Positions 18,654 through 26,964 of a stretch of DNA of 64,000 bases are shown here, piece by piece; positions within the stretch are counted from its first letter, which is position 1, and every line of letters starts with the position of its first letter. The position numbers and the translations under genes are program-made. The notes under the pieces are model-generated. The model saw nothing but the letters and a program-made list of their open reading frames with translations, had not been told where the DNA came from and did no database searches. Origin of the DNA: Caballeronia arvi (GTDB lineage: Bacteria > Pseudomonadota > Gammaproteobacteria > Burkholderiales > Burkholderiaceae). Location: assembly GCF_001544695.2 (NCBI RefSeq), contig NZ_FCOM02000025.1, positions 41,644-105,643 on the forward strand, written 5' to 3'.

Positions 18654-19166
18654 TCAGTGGCCGTGGCCGCCTCCGCCGTGCCATCCGCCGCCTCCGCCCT
18701 GCCAGCTGCTGCCACCGCCGTGCCATCCGCCGCCGCCGTTGCCGCCGTGTCCGTGCCATCCGCCGCCATGCCAGCCACCGCCGTGCCAGCCGTGACCCCA
18801 GCAGCATCCGCCGCCGCCCCAGTAGCCGAAGCCGAAGGAGACCGCCGGATAACCATAGCCGTAGCCGTAATAGGCCGGATAAGCGGCATACGGCGGGTAG
18901 TAGGGGTATGGGTACGGATACGTCTGGTAGTAGTCGGTGTACGGTGACCCCACCGCGTATTCGTACTGCGGTGGAAGCGTTGCCGCAGCGGCGCCGGATG
19001 CGGCCTGCCCGGGCAACGCGAATTCGCGCTGCGTATAGGTTGCGCCGACCACGGGATAAGAGGGATAGGCCGGATACCCGTAGTAATAGCACCCGCTGAG
19101 AAGAAGCCCGGCAGCGAGCGCGATGGCGGCCGTTGCGGGTCCGGAAATACTGCGGGCGGGAATCAT
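18654..19166 (-). CDS. Gly/Trp/His-rich lipoprotein
   Basis: 170 residues. The N-terminus has a signal peptide with a lipobox (ALAAGLLLSGC, Cys near residue 26), so the mature protein should be lipid-anchored. After it come Tyr/Pro-rich stretches (YYYGYPAYPSYP, YQTYPYPYPYYPPY) and then a tail of about 50 residues made almost wholly of Gly, Trp and His with repeats of the form GGGWHGG. The tail may bind metal or polysaccharide; that is a guess from composition. No enzymatic motif. The start ATG at 19166 has GGAG nearby on the minus strand. Confidence 0.8.
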   Translation of the reverse strand: MIPARSISGPATAAIALAAGLLLSGCYYYGYPAYPSYPVVGATYTQREFALPGQAASGAAAATLPPQYEYAVGSPYTDYYQTYPYPYPYYPPYAAYPAYYGYGYGYPAVSFGFGYWGGGGCCWGHGWHGGGWHGGGWHGHGGNGGGGWHGGGSSWQGGGGGWHGGGGHGH

Positions 19167-19358
19167 GATGCTGCTCCTTGCACTACGGCCCGCCGAACTG
19201 AACTGGAAAAGCAGGCCCGTTAAGAAGCAGCTTAGTCGAACGATCGCGCGCGGGCGTTCGATGTCATGTCACAAAGCGTTACCGGCGCGCGATTATGTAA
19301 CAAACTTGAAACAACGGACGGATTGCGGCGAGGTGTCGGCCTCGCCGCTGCGAGAAAA

Positions 19359-19571
19359 CTACTTGCCAACCTGATTGCCGATGACGCCGCCGACGGCCGC
19401 GCCGCCGAGCGTCGAAAGTGCGCTGCCCCCGATCACCGCGCCGCCGGCCGCGCCCACGCCGGCGCCGATGGCGGTATCCCGTTGACGCGTGGTCATGTCG
19501 CCGCAAGCCGTGAGTCCTCCCAGAAACGCAACGACCATTGCAGCGGCGCCGATCTGTCTGATGGTTTTCAT
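19359..19571 (-). CDS. Small glycine-zipper lipoprotein, OsmB-like
   Basis: 70 residues from the ATG at 19571, which has GGAGAG just upstream; longer in-frame starts have no ribosome site. The signal sequence ends in the lipobox GGLTAC, giving a lipoprotein, followed by a glycine-zipper segment (AIGAGVGAAGGAVIGGSALSTLGGAAVGGVIG). This is the layout of OsmB and related osmotically induced outer-membrane lipoproteins with a glycine-zipper 2TM domain. Function beyond envelope stress is unknown. It is followed downstream by no obvious partner gene. Confidence 0.82.
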   Translation of the reverse strand: MKTIRQIGAAAMVVAFLGGLTACGDMTTRQRDTAIGAGVGAAGGAVIGGSALSTLGGAAVGGVIGNQVGK

Positions 19572-19737
19572 GTCGACTCTCCATTCGATGATGAGATGAA
19601 TCGGCTGCGGTTCGGCGCTCGCCAAAGGGCGCGCCATGTTTTCGCCGGTTCGCTCAATTCCGTAGCAGGGAAAATGCCCGATTCGTCCGATATACGTCCC
19701 AGCCATACCCGGCAAGGCTTTGCGCCCGATGAGCCCC

Positions 19738-19776
19738 AAAAAAACGGCCTGTCGCACGCACTGTGCGACAGGCCGT
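19738..19776 (-). terminator. Rho-independent terminator of thiC
   Basis: On the minus strand a 14-bp stem (ACGGCCTGTCGCAC with its complement, loop of about four bases) is followed by a run of T's (seven A's on the plus strand from 19738). It lies 20 bases beyond the thiC stop. Confidence 0.93.
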
Positions 19777-19795
19777 CGTCAGCTACCGGCAAGCA

Positions 19796-21727
19796 TCAAG
19801 TCGGCTGATAGATTTCCGCGCCTTTCTTCACGAATTCGATCGCCTTCGTCTCCATGCCCTTCGCGAGCGCCTCGTTTTCGCTCACGCCTTGCTTCGCGGC
19901 GAAGTCGCGCACGTCCTGCGTGATCTTCATCGAGCAGAAGTGCGGGCCGCACATCGAGCAGAAATGCGCGACCTTGGCCGAATCCTTCGGCAGGGTTTCA
20001 TCGTGGAATTCGCGCGCCTTGTCGGGATCGAGGCCGAGATTGAACTGGTCTTCCCAGCGGAACTCGAAGCGTGCCTTCGAGAGCGCGTTGTCCCGAACCT
20101 GTGCGCCCGGATGGCCCTTCGCCAGGTCCGCCGCGTGCGCCGCGAGCTTGTAGGTGATGATGCCTTCCTTCACGTCGTCCTTGTTCGGCAGGCCGAGGTG
20201 CTCCTTCGGCGTGACGTAGCAGAGCATCGCGGTGCCGAACCAGCCGATCATTGCTGCGCCGATGCCCGACGTGATGTGGTCGTATCCCGGCGCGATGTCC
20301 GTCGTGAGCGGCCCGAGCGTGTAGAACGGCGCCTCGTCGCACCATTCCAGTTGCAGGTCCATGTTCTCCTTGATGAGCTGCATCGGCACGTGGCCGGGGC
20401 CTTCGATCATCACCTGAACATCGTGCTTCCACGCGATCTGCGTCAGCTCGCCGAGCGTCTTCAGTTCGCCGAGCTGGGCTTCGTCGTTGGCGTCGTAGAT
20501 GGAGCCGGGGCGCAGGCCGTCGCCGAGCGAGAACGAGACATCGTATTGCTTCATGATTTCGCAGATGTCTTCGAAGTGCTCGTAGATGAAGCTTTCCTTG
20601 TGATGCGCGAGGCACCACTTCGCCATGATCGAGCCGCCGCGCGACACGATGCCGGTCATGCGGTTGGCCGTCAATGGTACGTATTGCAGACGCACGCCCG
20701 CGTGGATCGTGAAGTAGTCGACGCCTTGCTCGGCCTGCTCGATGAGCGTGTCGCGGAAAATTTCCCACGTCAGGTCTTCGGCCTTGCCATTGACCTTTTC
20801 GAGCGCCTGATAGATCGGCACCGTGCCGATCGGCACCGGCGAATTGCGGATGATCCACTCGCGCGTTTCGTGGATGTGCTTGCCGGTGGAGAGATCCATC
20901 ACCGTGTCGCCGCCCCAGCGGATCGCCCACGTCATCTTGTCGACTTCCTCGCCGATGGACGACGTGACCGCCGAATTGCCGATGTTCGCGTTGATCTTCA
21001 CGAGGAAGTTGCGCCCGATGATCATCGGCTCGCTTTCCGGGTGATTGATGTTCGCCGGGATGATCGCGCGGCCGCGCGCCACTTCCTCGCGCACGAACTC
21101 GGGCGTGATTTCCTTGAGCGCGTCCTTGCCGAACGCCGCCGCGCCGAACGCCTGTCCGGCGTGCTGACGGCCCATCATCTTTGCCAGTTTCTCGCCGTTC
21201 GGGCCGCTGGTCCGCAAGCTTTCGAGGTATTCCGCGCGCCGCTGATTCTCGCGGATCGCGATGTACTCCATCTCCGGCGTGATGATGCCGGCGCGCGCGT
21301 AGTGCATCTGCGAGACGTTCTTGCCGTCGAGCGCGCGGCGCGGCTTGCGATGCAGGCCGGGAAAGCGCAGTTCGGCGGTCTTTGCATCGGCGGCGCGTTC
21401 GCGGCCGAATTCGCTCGACAGGCCGCCCAGTTCTTCCGTATCGCCGCGCTTTTCGATCCACGCGCCGCGCAGCGCGGCAAGGCCCGAGCGGATATCGATC
21501 TGCGCGTCCGGATCGGTGTACGGGCCGGACGTGTCGTACACGTAGACGGGCGGATTCTTTTCGGCGCCGAAGCCGTCGGGTGTATCGGATTGCGTGATTT
21601 CGCGCATCGGCACGCGGATATCGGGCGTCGATCCGGTCACGTAGACCTTGCGCGAATTCGGCAGCGGCGCGATGGCGGCGGCGTCGACGACGGCGTTCTC
21701 GGACAGGAACTTGGGGTTGGCATTCAT
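19796..21727 (-). CDS. thiC: Phosphomethylpyrimidine synthase ThiC
   Basis: 643-aa radical-SAM enzyme that converts aminoimidazole ribotide to HMP phosphate in thiamine synthesis. The C-terminal cluster motif CSMCGPHFC (C-x2-C-x4-C) that binds the 4Fe-4S cluster is present, with the conserved blocks HARAGIITPEMEYIAIREN, INANIGNSAVTSS, VMDLSTGKHIHETREWI and MIEGPGHVPM. Length is normal. Expression is under a TPP riboswitch in its leader, so it is repressed when thiamine pyrophosphate is plentiful. Confidence 0.98.
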   Translation of the reverse strand: MNANPKFLSENAVVDAAAIAPLPNSRKVYVTGSTPDIRVPMREITQSDTPDGFGAEKNPPVYVYDTSGPYTDPDAQIDIRSGLAALRGAWIEKRGDTEELGGLSSEFGRERAADAKTAELRFPGLHRKPRRALDGKNVSQMHYARAGIITPEMEYIAIRENQRRAEYLESLRTSGPNGEKLAKMMGRQHAGQAFGAAAFGKDALKEITPEFVREEVARGRAIIPANINHPESEPMIIGRNFLVKINANIGNSAVTSSIGEEVDKMTWAIRWGGDTVMDLSTGKHIHETREWIIRNSPVPIGTVPIYQALEKVNGKAEDLTWEIFRDTLIEQAEQGVDYFTIHAGVRLQYVPLTANRMTGIVSRGGSIMAKWCLAHHKESFIYEHFEDICEIMKQYDVSFSLGDGLRPGSIYDANDEAQLGELKTLGELTQIAWKHDVQVMIEGPGHVPMQLIKENMDLQLEWCDEAPFYTLGPLTTDIAPGYDHITSGIGAAMIGWFGTAMLCYVTPKEHLGLPNKDDVKEGIITYKLAAHAADLAKGHPGAQVRDNALSKARFEFRWEDQFNLGLDPDKAREFHDETLPKDSAKVAHFCSMCGPHFCSMKITQDVRDFAAKQGVSENEALAKGMETKAIEFVKKGAEIYQPT

Positions 21728-21868
21728 GTGCTGTATCTCCTAAGGGACGAGGTTTTTTATGCACGAGCGAGGGCGAAGCTCGGCTGACTCAGGAGCTAAA
21801 CAGGGAGGAACGAGATGGAAAGGTACGGGTTCGGAAGAAGTGGTGCGATGCTGCTGACCGTCGAACCC

Positions 21869-21997
21869 GAACGCTTCCCTGCGCTGGCATTATCCAGATC
21901 AGGTTCAAAGGGTATTTCTCACCCACGCCACACGAAGCGGTTCGGTCGATGAAGCCGGACGAAACCGCGATGTGCAACGCAGGACCCCCGCGTTAGC
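21869..21997 (-). promoter_or_regulatory. TPP (thi-box) riboswitch upstream of thiC
   Basis: Read on the minus strand the conserved elements are in order: the 5' GCGGGGGTCC segment, GTGAGAAATACCC, the core ACCTGATCTGGATAATGCCAGCG and the closing AGGGAAGCG. The riboswitch sits about 145 bases before the thiC ATG. The arm between the first segment and GTGAGAAATACC is long (about 60 nt), consistent with an enlarged P3a stem. Confidence 0.95.
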
Positions 21998-22111
21998 AGC
22001 CGCCACATTACACCGTGGCGTGGCGTGTTGGCAACCATCTTGAAATTGCGTCGTTCGTGGGTGGCGCTTACTGCATAATGTCGGGCGCCGCGGATCTTCG
22101 GGTTTTCCCCG

Positions 22112-23089
22112 ATGCTCACGCGGTCCGTCCTCGCGCCTTCCGCCTCTATGTCCGCTCTTCCGCCGCCGCGTCTGCCGTTCAGCCTTCCCGACCGTTTTCC
22201 GTTTCGCCCGCCGCGTTCCTTCAAGGGGCAGGTTGCGCTCGCGCTTACCGTCGTCTATCTCGTGTGGGGATCGACGTATCTCGGGATTCATTTATCGCTC
22301 GAATCGTTTCCGCCGCTCATGCTCGGCGGGCTGCGCAATCTGTTCGCCGGGATCGGCTTATTCGTGATCGCCGTGCATCGCAAGGCGGTGTGGCCCAGTG
22401 CGCGGGAAGTGCGCAATGCGGCCATCGTCGGTACGCTGCTCGAAGGTTTGTCGAGCGGGATGATGGCCTACGGCATGCGCACCGTCGGCACCGGAACGGC
22501 CGCGGTGATGGTGGCCACCGTGCCGCTTTTCGCGACGATCTTCGCCGCGCTCGCGGGGCGTGGCGTTGCCAAAGGGGAGTGGTTCGCGGTGGCGTTGGGG
22601 CTGATGGGCATCGTTTTGCTGAATCACGGCGATCCGTCGCCGAGTTCCACGTTCGGCACGCTCGCCATTCTGTGCGCCGCGATCTTCTGGGCGGGCGGCG
22701 CGCATATCGCGACGCGATTGCCGCAGCCTTCCGATCTGTTGATGTCGACTGCGTTGCAAATCGGGCTGGGTGGATTGATCGCGACGGGCATCGCGTTGTT
22801 GTCGGGCGAGCGGCTGACGCATGTTTCGCCCGGAGCGGGGTTCGCGTTTCTCTATCTCGTGGTGGTCGGTTCGATGGCCGCTTATGTGGCCTACAACTTC
22901 CTCATCCGCAATACGAGCACGATTGTCGCGACGAGTTGCTTGTATGTGAATCCGGTCGTCGCGGTAATGCTCGGCGCGGCGCTGCTCGGTGAAGTCATCA
23001 CGCAATGGACAGTCATCGCGACGGTCGTCATTCTGCTTTCCGTCGGGCTTTCGTTTTGGTTTGATTATCGAAGGCGCGGGCTGGCTTAG
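22112..23089 (+). CDS. EamA-family transporter (YedA/RhaT-like)
   Basis: 325-aa membrane permease with two EamA repeats: VALALTVVYLVWGSTYLGIHLSLESFPPLMLGGLR is the first-repeat signature and AAYVAYNFLIRNTSTIVATSCLYVNPVVAVMLGAALLGE the end of the second. About 40 polar residues precede the first helix; an alternative ATG at 22145 would shorten this tail, and neither start has a strong ribosome site. Substrate unknown; relatives export amino acids or metabolites. It is divergent from thiC and its riboswitch leader. Confidence 0.85.
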   Translation: MLTRSVLAPSASMSALPPPRLPFSLPDRFPFRPPRSFKGQVALALTVVYLVWGSTYLGIHLSLESFPPLMLGGLRNLFAGIGLFVIAVHRKAVWPSAREVRNAAIVGTLLEGLSSGMMAYGMRTVGTGTAAVMVATVPLFATIFAALAGRGVAKGEWFAVALGLMGIVLLNHGDPSPSSTFGTLAILCAAIFWAGGAHIATRLPQPSDLLMSTALQIGLGGLIATGIALLSGERLTHVSPGAGFAFLYLVVVGSMAAYVAYNFLIRNTSTIVATSCLYVNPVVAVMLGAALLGEVITQWTVIATVVILLSVGLSFWFDYRRRGLA

Positions 23090-23870
23090 AGAGTGGGATG
23101 CCGAAGAGGCAGATAATGCCGTAGGGCGAGCAGTCTCTTACCTTGCAAACACAGCCATACTTCTCGCGCGTTTTTCTGGTCCATTAATCATCGACGCGCG
23201 GGGAAGACGCCTTCGCACGAAGTCGTCGCGCAGGATGGCCGAGCATCTTTGGAAGCCGCCGGCGCCATTAGATCTCTCTTGGACCATAACGCTCTCGGCG
23301 GTTCGAGGTCGTCGCGTTAGCTCGCACAACTCAATGCATATGCCAATATTAGGTTGATCGGCTGCGCCGACGATCATCTTCCGCTTTTGCTCAGCAGGTC
23401 AGCCGTCGTATCGAAGCCGCAAACGTGCGCCGGGTTCCTCTCTCCGCGCGAACGCCTGAAAAATAAGCAGATTCGAAAAATTTCAAGCGGTAATAAATAC
23501 CTGTTTATCGTCATACTATACTTAGTAATCGACGTAGCAAGGTTCCGAGCGGCCTTGTTGGAGTAGAAGCCGACCAAACGGTGGCATGGCCGCGTATATC
23601 GGTTAAATTTAAGCAAAATCAAACTAACATTTAGGATGACAAAATAAGAAGAAAAATATTCTAAGACCTATCGTTAATCCGACAACCTAAATCAAATTTT
23701 CATCTATCTCTCGAGATGCTAACTAGCTTCGATTTATCGATGAAGCACCCCCGAGGGAATGAGAAATAAGTTCTCGCGCAAGCGGAAGATACTGCGTCAG
23801 GCGAACTTGGCTGGGAGCCGAACGCAGCGTAGGACCTGCAGCAGGTCGATTATTATTAGGAAAACAAGAA
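23090..23870. other. AT-rich intergenic region before the second adhesin
   Basis: 781 bases. 23090-23420 shows no protein I recognise, and from about 23460 onward GC falls sharply (long A/T runs at 23590-23720). This repeats the pattern of the first adhesin, whose gene also sits behind a long AT-rich leader. The adhesin promoter should lie here. No convincing gene, hairpin-plus-T-run or mobile element was seen. Confidence 0.55.
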
Positions 23871-25172
23871 ATGAAAATTCATCAAGTTCGATTCAAGCCG
23901 GTCGTACTGGCTGTCTTGACCAGTATGGCAGTTCTGTCGACTACCGGCGCATCGGCGGGGACGATCACTGGGTGGAACAACACGGTTGGGCCAGATGTAA
24001 CGCGCGACGGTACGAATATCTATGGTGATAATAATTATACGGAGTCTAATGGGGTGATGATTGGAGACCGTCAGTCCAACACTATTCCTAATGGTTATGG
24101 GGATGCGGTTCTTATTGGAAATAATGTGGCAGCGTCCGAAGGTAACTCGCCTGACGGCGTTTATTGGACCGGTCCAGTTGCGATCGGAAATGATGTATCC
24201 GCTGGACTGAGCTCTGTTGCCGTCGGCACGGCTTCGTCGGCCAAAGCCGGTGCCGTTGCACTCGGTTTAAGCGCGGATGCTTCCGATAATGCCATCGCCG
24301 TGGGTCTGGACTCGGCCGCTTCCGATCATGCCATTTCCATGGGTACTGGTAGTCACGCCAGCGGCACTGGGTCAGTCGCAATCGGCAACAGGGCGCCAGC
24401 GGGGGGAGAAGGCTCGATCGTAATCGGCAGTAACAGTACCGACGACGGCCAGAGCTATGTGTTCAGCGTCGGCAGTGGGGACCAACAGCGCCGCGTGATC
24501 AACGTCGCGGACGGCATCGACGACACCGACGCCGTCAACATGCGCCAATTGAACGCGCTGAGCGAGCAGATCGCACAAAACGTCCTCGGGAGTACCTACC
24601 TTCAATCGACCGTGCACGCTGCCGTGCCCGCCGCCTCCGGCTCGCTCTTCGCGGCAGACGGCGCGACCGGCGAAGTCGCTACGGCGACCGGCGCACACGC
24701 CGTTGCCATGGGCGCCAATGCGCAAGCCACTGCTGACAACTCCGTCGCTCTCGGCGCGAACTCGGTCGCGGATCGCGCGAACTCGGTGTCGGTTGGCGCG
24801 GCGGGCGGCGAGCGTCAGATCACGAACGTTGCGGCCGGCACGCAAGGCACGGATGCGGTGAACCTCAATCAGCTGAACGGCGCCGTGTCGCAAGCGAATG
24901 GGTACACCGATCAGGCCATCGCCGGTGCGAAGAACGATATGAAGCACTACAGCGACCGCGCAGCAGCGGCTACGCTCGCGATGCCGAGCATCCCGGTGCT
25001 CAACAACGGTGAGAAATGGGTCGGTGCGGCAGTTGGTAACTACGGCAGCTCGACTGCAGTTGGCGTTGCTGCAGCCTATCAGGCGACGGCGAACCTGAAT
25101 GTGGGCCTGGGTGCTTCCTCTTCGAACGGCGGTTCGGTTGCGCTGAAGGCGCAGGCGGGTTATCGCTGGTAA
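23871..25172 (+). CDS. YadA-like trimeric autotransporter adhesin, short
   Basis: 433-aa outer-membrane type Vc autotransporter. The signal peptide MKIHQVRFKPVVLAVLTSMA ends near TTGASAG; it lacks the full ESPR of the larger adhesin. The passenger has YadA-head repeats (VAVGTASSAKAGAVALG, AIAVGLDSAASDHAIS), two neck motifs (DDTDAVNMRQLN, GTDAVNLNQLN), a short stalk and a C-terminal anchor ending KAQAGYRW. The first 90 codons are lower in GC than the rest. The ribosome site is weak (AGGAAAACAAGAA before ATG). It probably forms a short homotrimeric surface fibre; binding partner unknown. Confidence 0.92.
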   Translation: MKIHQVRFKPVVLAVLTSMAVLSTTGASAGTITGWNNTVGPDVTRDGTNIYGDNNYTESNGVMIGDRQSNTIPNGYGDAVLIGNNVAASEGNSPDGVYWTGPVAIGNDVSAGLSSVAVGTASSAKAGAVALGLSADASDNAIAVGLDSAASDHAISMGTGSHASGTGSVAIGNRAPAGGEGSIVIGSNSTDDGQSYVFSVGSGDQQRRVINVADGIDDTDAVNMRQLNALSEQIAQNVLGSTYLQSTVHAAVPAASGSLFAADGATGEVATATGAHAVAMGANAQATADNSVALGANSVADRANSVSVGAAGGERQITNVAAGTQGTDAVNLNQLNGAVSQANGYTDQAIAGAKNDMKHYSDRAAAATLAMPSIPVLNNGEKWVGAAVGNYGSSTAVGVAAAYQATANLNVGLGASSSNGGSVALKAQAGYRW

Positions 25173-25701
25173 GCGAGTGTCGCGGAGGAAGGACAGAACA
25201 GCGGCCGTCCTCCGCGGCCATCTGGATGTACGGTTCAAGCCGAAGCGATCGCTTATGTCTGCCCGTTCATTGGTCGCGTTCTTTCACGCGCAAGCTCCTT
25301 CCGTGATAGCTCTCCCGATCGGATCGCGCTGTTCCGCGCCAGAGAAGCGTTTCAATTCACCTCTCCCGCTGTATATCTAGACGCGGATTGGCCCTCGGCA
25401 CTAGATCCCCTCACACCGGTTTCGAACGATTCCTCTAACGAATCGCAAAGCCTTGCCACACAAGGCTCCGCAACGCGCGCACCGCTTCATCGCATCTTTC
25501 AGGGGCACAGCCATTGCTGTTGGCAGGCACCCGCATCCGTCGCGCGATACGCATCGATCGATCGGGCAAGGAAGGAAAACAGACCAGGTCGGCGAACGAT
25601 AAACGGACGCAGGGCAAGCAAAGTCCTGCGACGTATGAACGTCCAGACCCGGCCACCAAGGTGTCGATCAATAACGATCAAAAGCAAAGGAAGGTGAAAC
25701 C
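25173..25701. other. Intergenic region between short adhesin and DUF4397 lipoprotein
   Basis: 529 bases without a gene I can support. Near its start a hairpin with an 8-bp outer stem (GCGGAGGA / TCCTCCGC, about 25180-25216) could end adhesin transcription but has no T-run. A strong ribosome site for the next gene (AAGGAAGG) sits at the right end, so the promoter of that gene is presumably within. Confidence 0.5.
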
Positions 25702-26484
25702 ATGAAGCTTATCCGCACCGCTGCCGCGCTCGCTGTCGTCGCTTCTCTGCTCTCCGCTTGCGGCGGAAGCTCCGACGACGTGGGCAAGGAAATCGGCGTC
25801 ACGCCACCGGAAGTCCATTTCATCCACGCGATCCCGAGCGGCCCGAACGTCGATTTCTACGACAACGGCAAGATCCTCCAGCCGAATCTCGCCTACAAGA
25901 CGGTGACCAACTTCGCGAACATCGACACGGGCCAGCACAACTTCTCCTACGCCGCCGTCAACACGACGACCCAGCTCGCCACAGACACGAGCATCAGCAA
26001 CGCCGCGAAGGGCCACGAATACACGGTGATCGCGCTGCCGGATGCGGGCTTCGTGCCGTCGATCGCGGTGATCGACGATCCCTTCGACAAGGGACTCCTC
26101 TCGAGCAGCGCGCGGGTGCGCGCGTTCAATGCATCGACGAACGCGCCGAACCTCGACATCTATCTCGTCGCGCCGGGCACGAACATCTCGAGCGTCAGCC
26201 CGACGATGGCGGGCGTCGCGTACAAGAACGCCGTGCCCGCCTCGACGCAGGATTCCCTCTACGTCTCCGGCGGCACGTATCAGCTCATCGCGACGCTGCC
26301 GGGCTCGAAGACGCCGGTCTACACATCGGCATCGTTCAATCTCGGCAATAACGCGGACTGGCTCGTGACGACGCTGCCTTCGGGGAACGCGGCCAGTCAG
26401 CTCGTGCCGGAAAAGATCCGCGTGCTGGTCGCGCAGGGCGGCAACACGCAGCAGCCGGCGCTCGAATTGCCCGACACGCAATGA
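25702..26484 (+). CDS. DUF4397-domain lipoprotein
   Basis: 260 residues. The signal peptide ends in the lipobox ASLLSAC (Cys near residue 20). The mature part begins with PEVHFIHAIPSGPNVDFYDNG, the start of a DUF4397 beta-sandwich repeat, and a second repeat follows around ARVRAFNASTNAPNLDIYLV. DUF4397 proteins are envelope-anchored and of unknown biochemical role. The ATG at 25702 has AAGGAAGGTG upstream. A Rho-independent terminator follows immediately. Confidence 0.88.
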   Translation: MKLIRTAAALAVVASLLSACGGSSDDVGKEIGVTPPEVHFIHAIPSGPNVDFYDNGKILQPNLAYKTVTNFANIDTGQHNFSYAAVNTTTQLATDTSISNAAKGHEYTVIALPDAGFVPSIAVIDDPFDKGLLSSSARVRAFNASTNAPNLDIYLVAPGTNISSVSPTMAGVAYKNAVPASTQDSLYVSGGTYQLIATLPGSKTPVYTSASFNLGNNADWLVTTLPSGNAASQLVPEKIRVLVAQGGNTQQPALELPDTQ

Positions 26485-26507
26485 TGTAAAGCGTCTGGAA
26501 GAAGCGA

Positions 26508-26539
26508 AGCCCGGCCGTATGCATCGGCCGGGTTTTTTT
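26508..26539 (+). terminator. Rho-independent terminator of the DUF4397 gene
   Basis: Stem CCCGGCCG / CGGCCGGG with loop TATGCAT, then seven T's. Confidence 0.95.
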
Positions 26540-26563
26540 GCGCCTTCAGGAAGACCGGACGTG

Positions 26564-26593
26564 CAAAAAAAACCCGCCACACGAAGCGACGGG
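26564..26593 (-). terminator. Rho-independent terminator for the minus-strand entericidin-like gene
   Basis: On the minus strand CCCGTCG-loop-TGGCGGG (with wobble pairs) is followed by eight T's. It lies about 55 bases past the stop of the gene at 26646-26780. Confidence 0.75.
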
Positions 26594-26645
26594 AGAGAGG
26601 GAACCACATCAACGCTACGGCACGCCCGGGCGGGCGCGCCGGCTG

Positions 26646-26780
26646 TTACTTGTGCTGTTCAGCGGAGTTCGAAATGGCCTGGCCGCCCTTCGAAATGTCC
26701 TGGCCCGCGCCCGATACGGTGTTGCAGCCCACGAGAGCCGCCGTGCCTGCGATCAGCAGCAGAGCGATGAGTCGAGTCAT
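26646..26780 (-). CDS. Entericidin A/B family small lipoprotein
   Basis: 44 residues from the ATG at 26780. It has a signal peptide with lipobox (AGTAALVGC), then NTVSGAGQDISKGGQAISN, the hallmark of the entericidin family (small cell-envelope lipoproteins linked to stationary-phase bacteriolysis in E. coli). In many proteobacteria a single such gene is found without its antidote pair; only one is seen here. It lies between its own terminator and the histidine kinase gene on the same strand, about 180 bases away. Confidence 0.88.
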   Translation of the reverse strand: MTRLIALLLIAGTAALVGCNTVSGAGQDISKGGQAISNSAEQHK

Positions 26781-26964
26781 GTTGTATTCCCCTTTGAGTT
26801 GAAATGCGTGACAGGAATCGGTTCGCGCATCGTTTCGAGTGACGGACGTTTTCTGTCGCCCGGCCTACCGGTGTAATCAATATTAGAAAAGCGCGCGGTC
26901 GCAGGCTGTAGGCACGCCTGCGATTTTCCTGTCGGCGGCGTCCGCATTTCATGTCGGCATCGTC

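Noticed and set aside
23138..23377. 79-codon minus-strand frame after the EamA gene
   Set aside because: No motif, no ribosome site; could be a remnant but cannot be supported.
25177..25380. 67-codon frame after the short adhesin
   Set aside because: Overlaps a hairpin and has no protein character.
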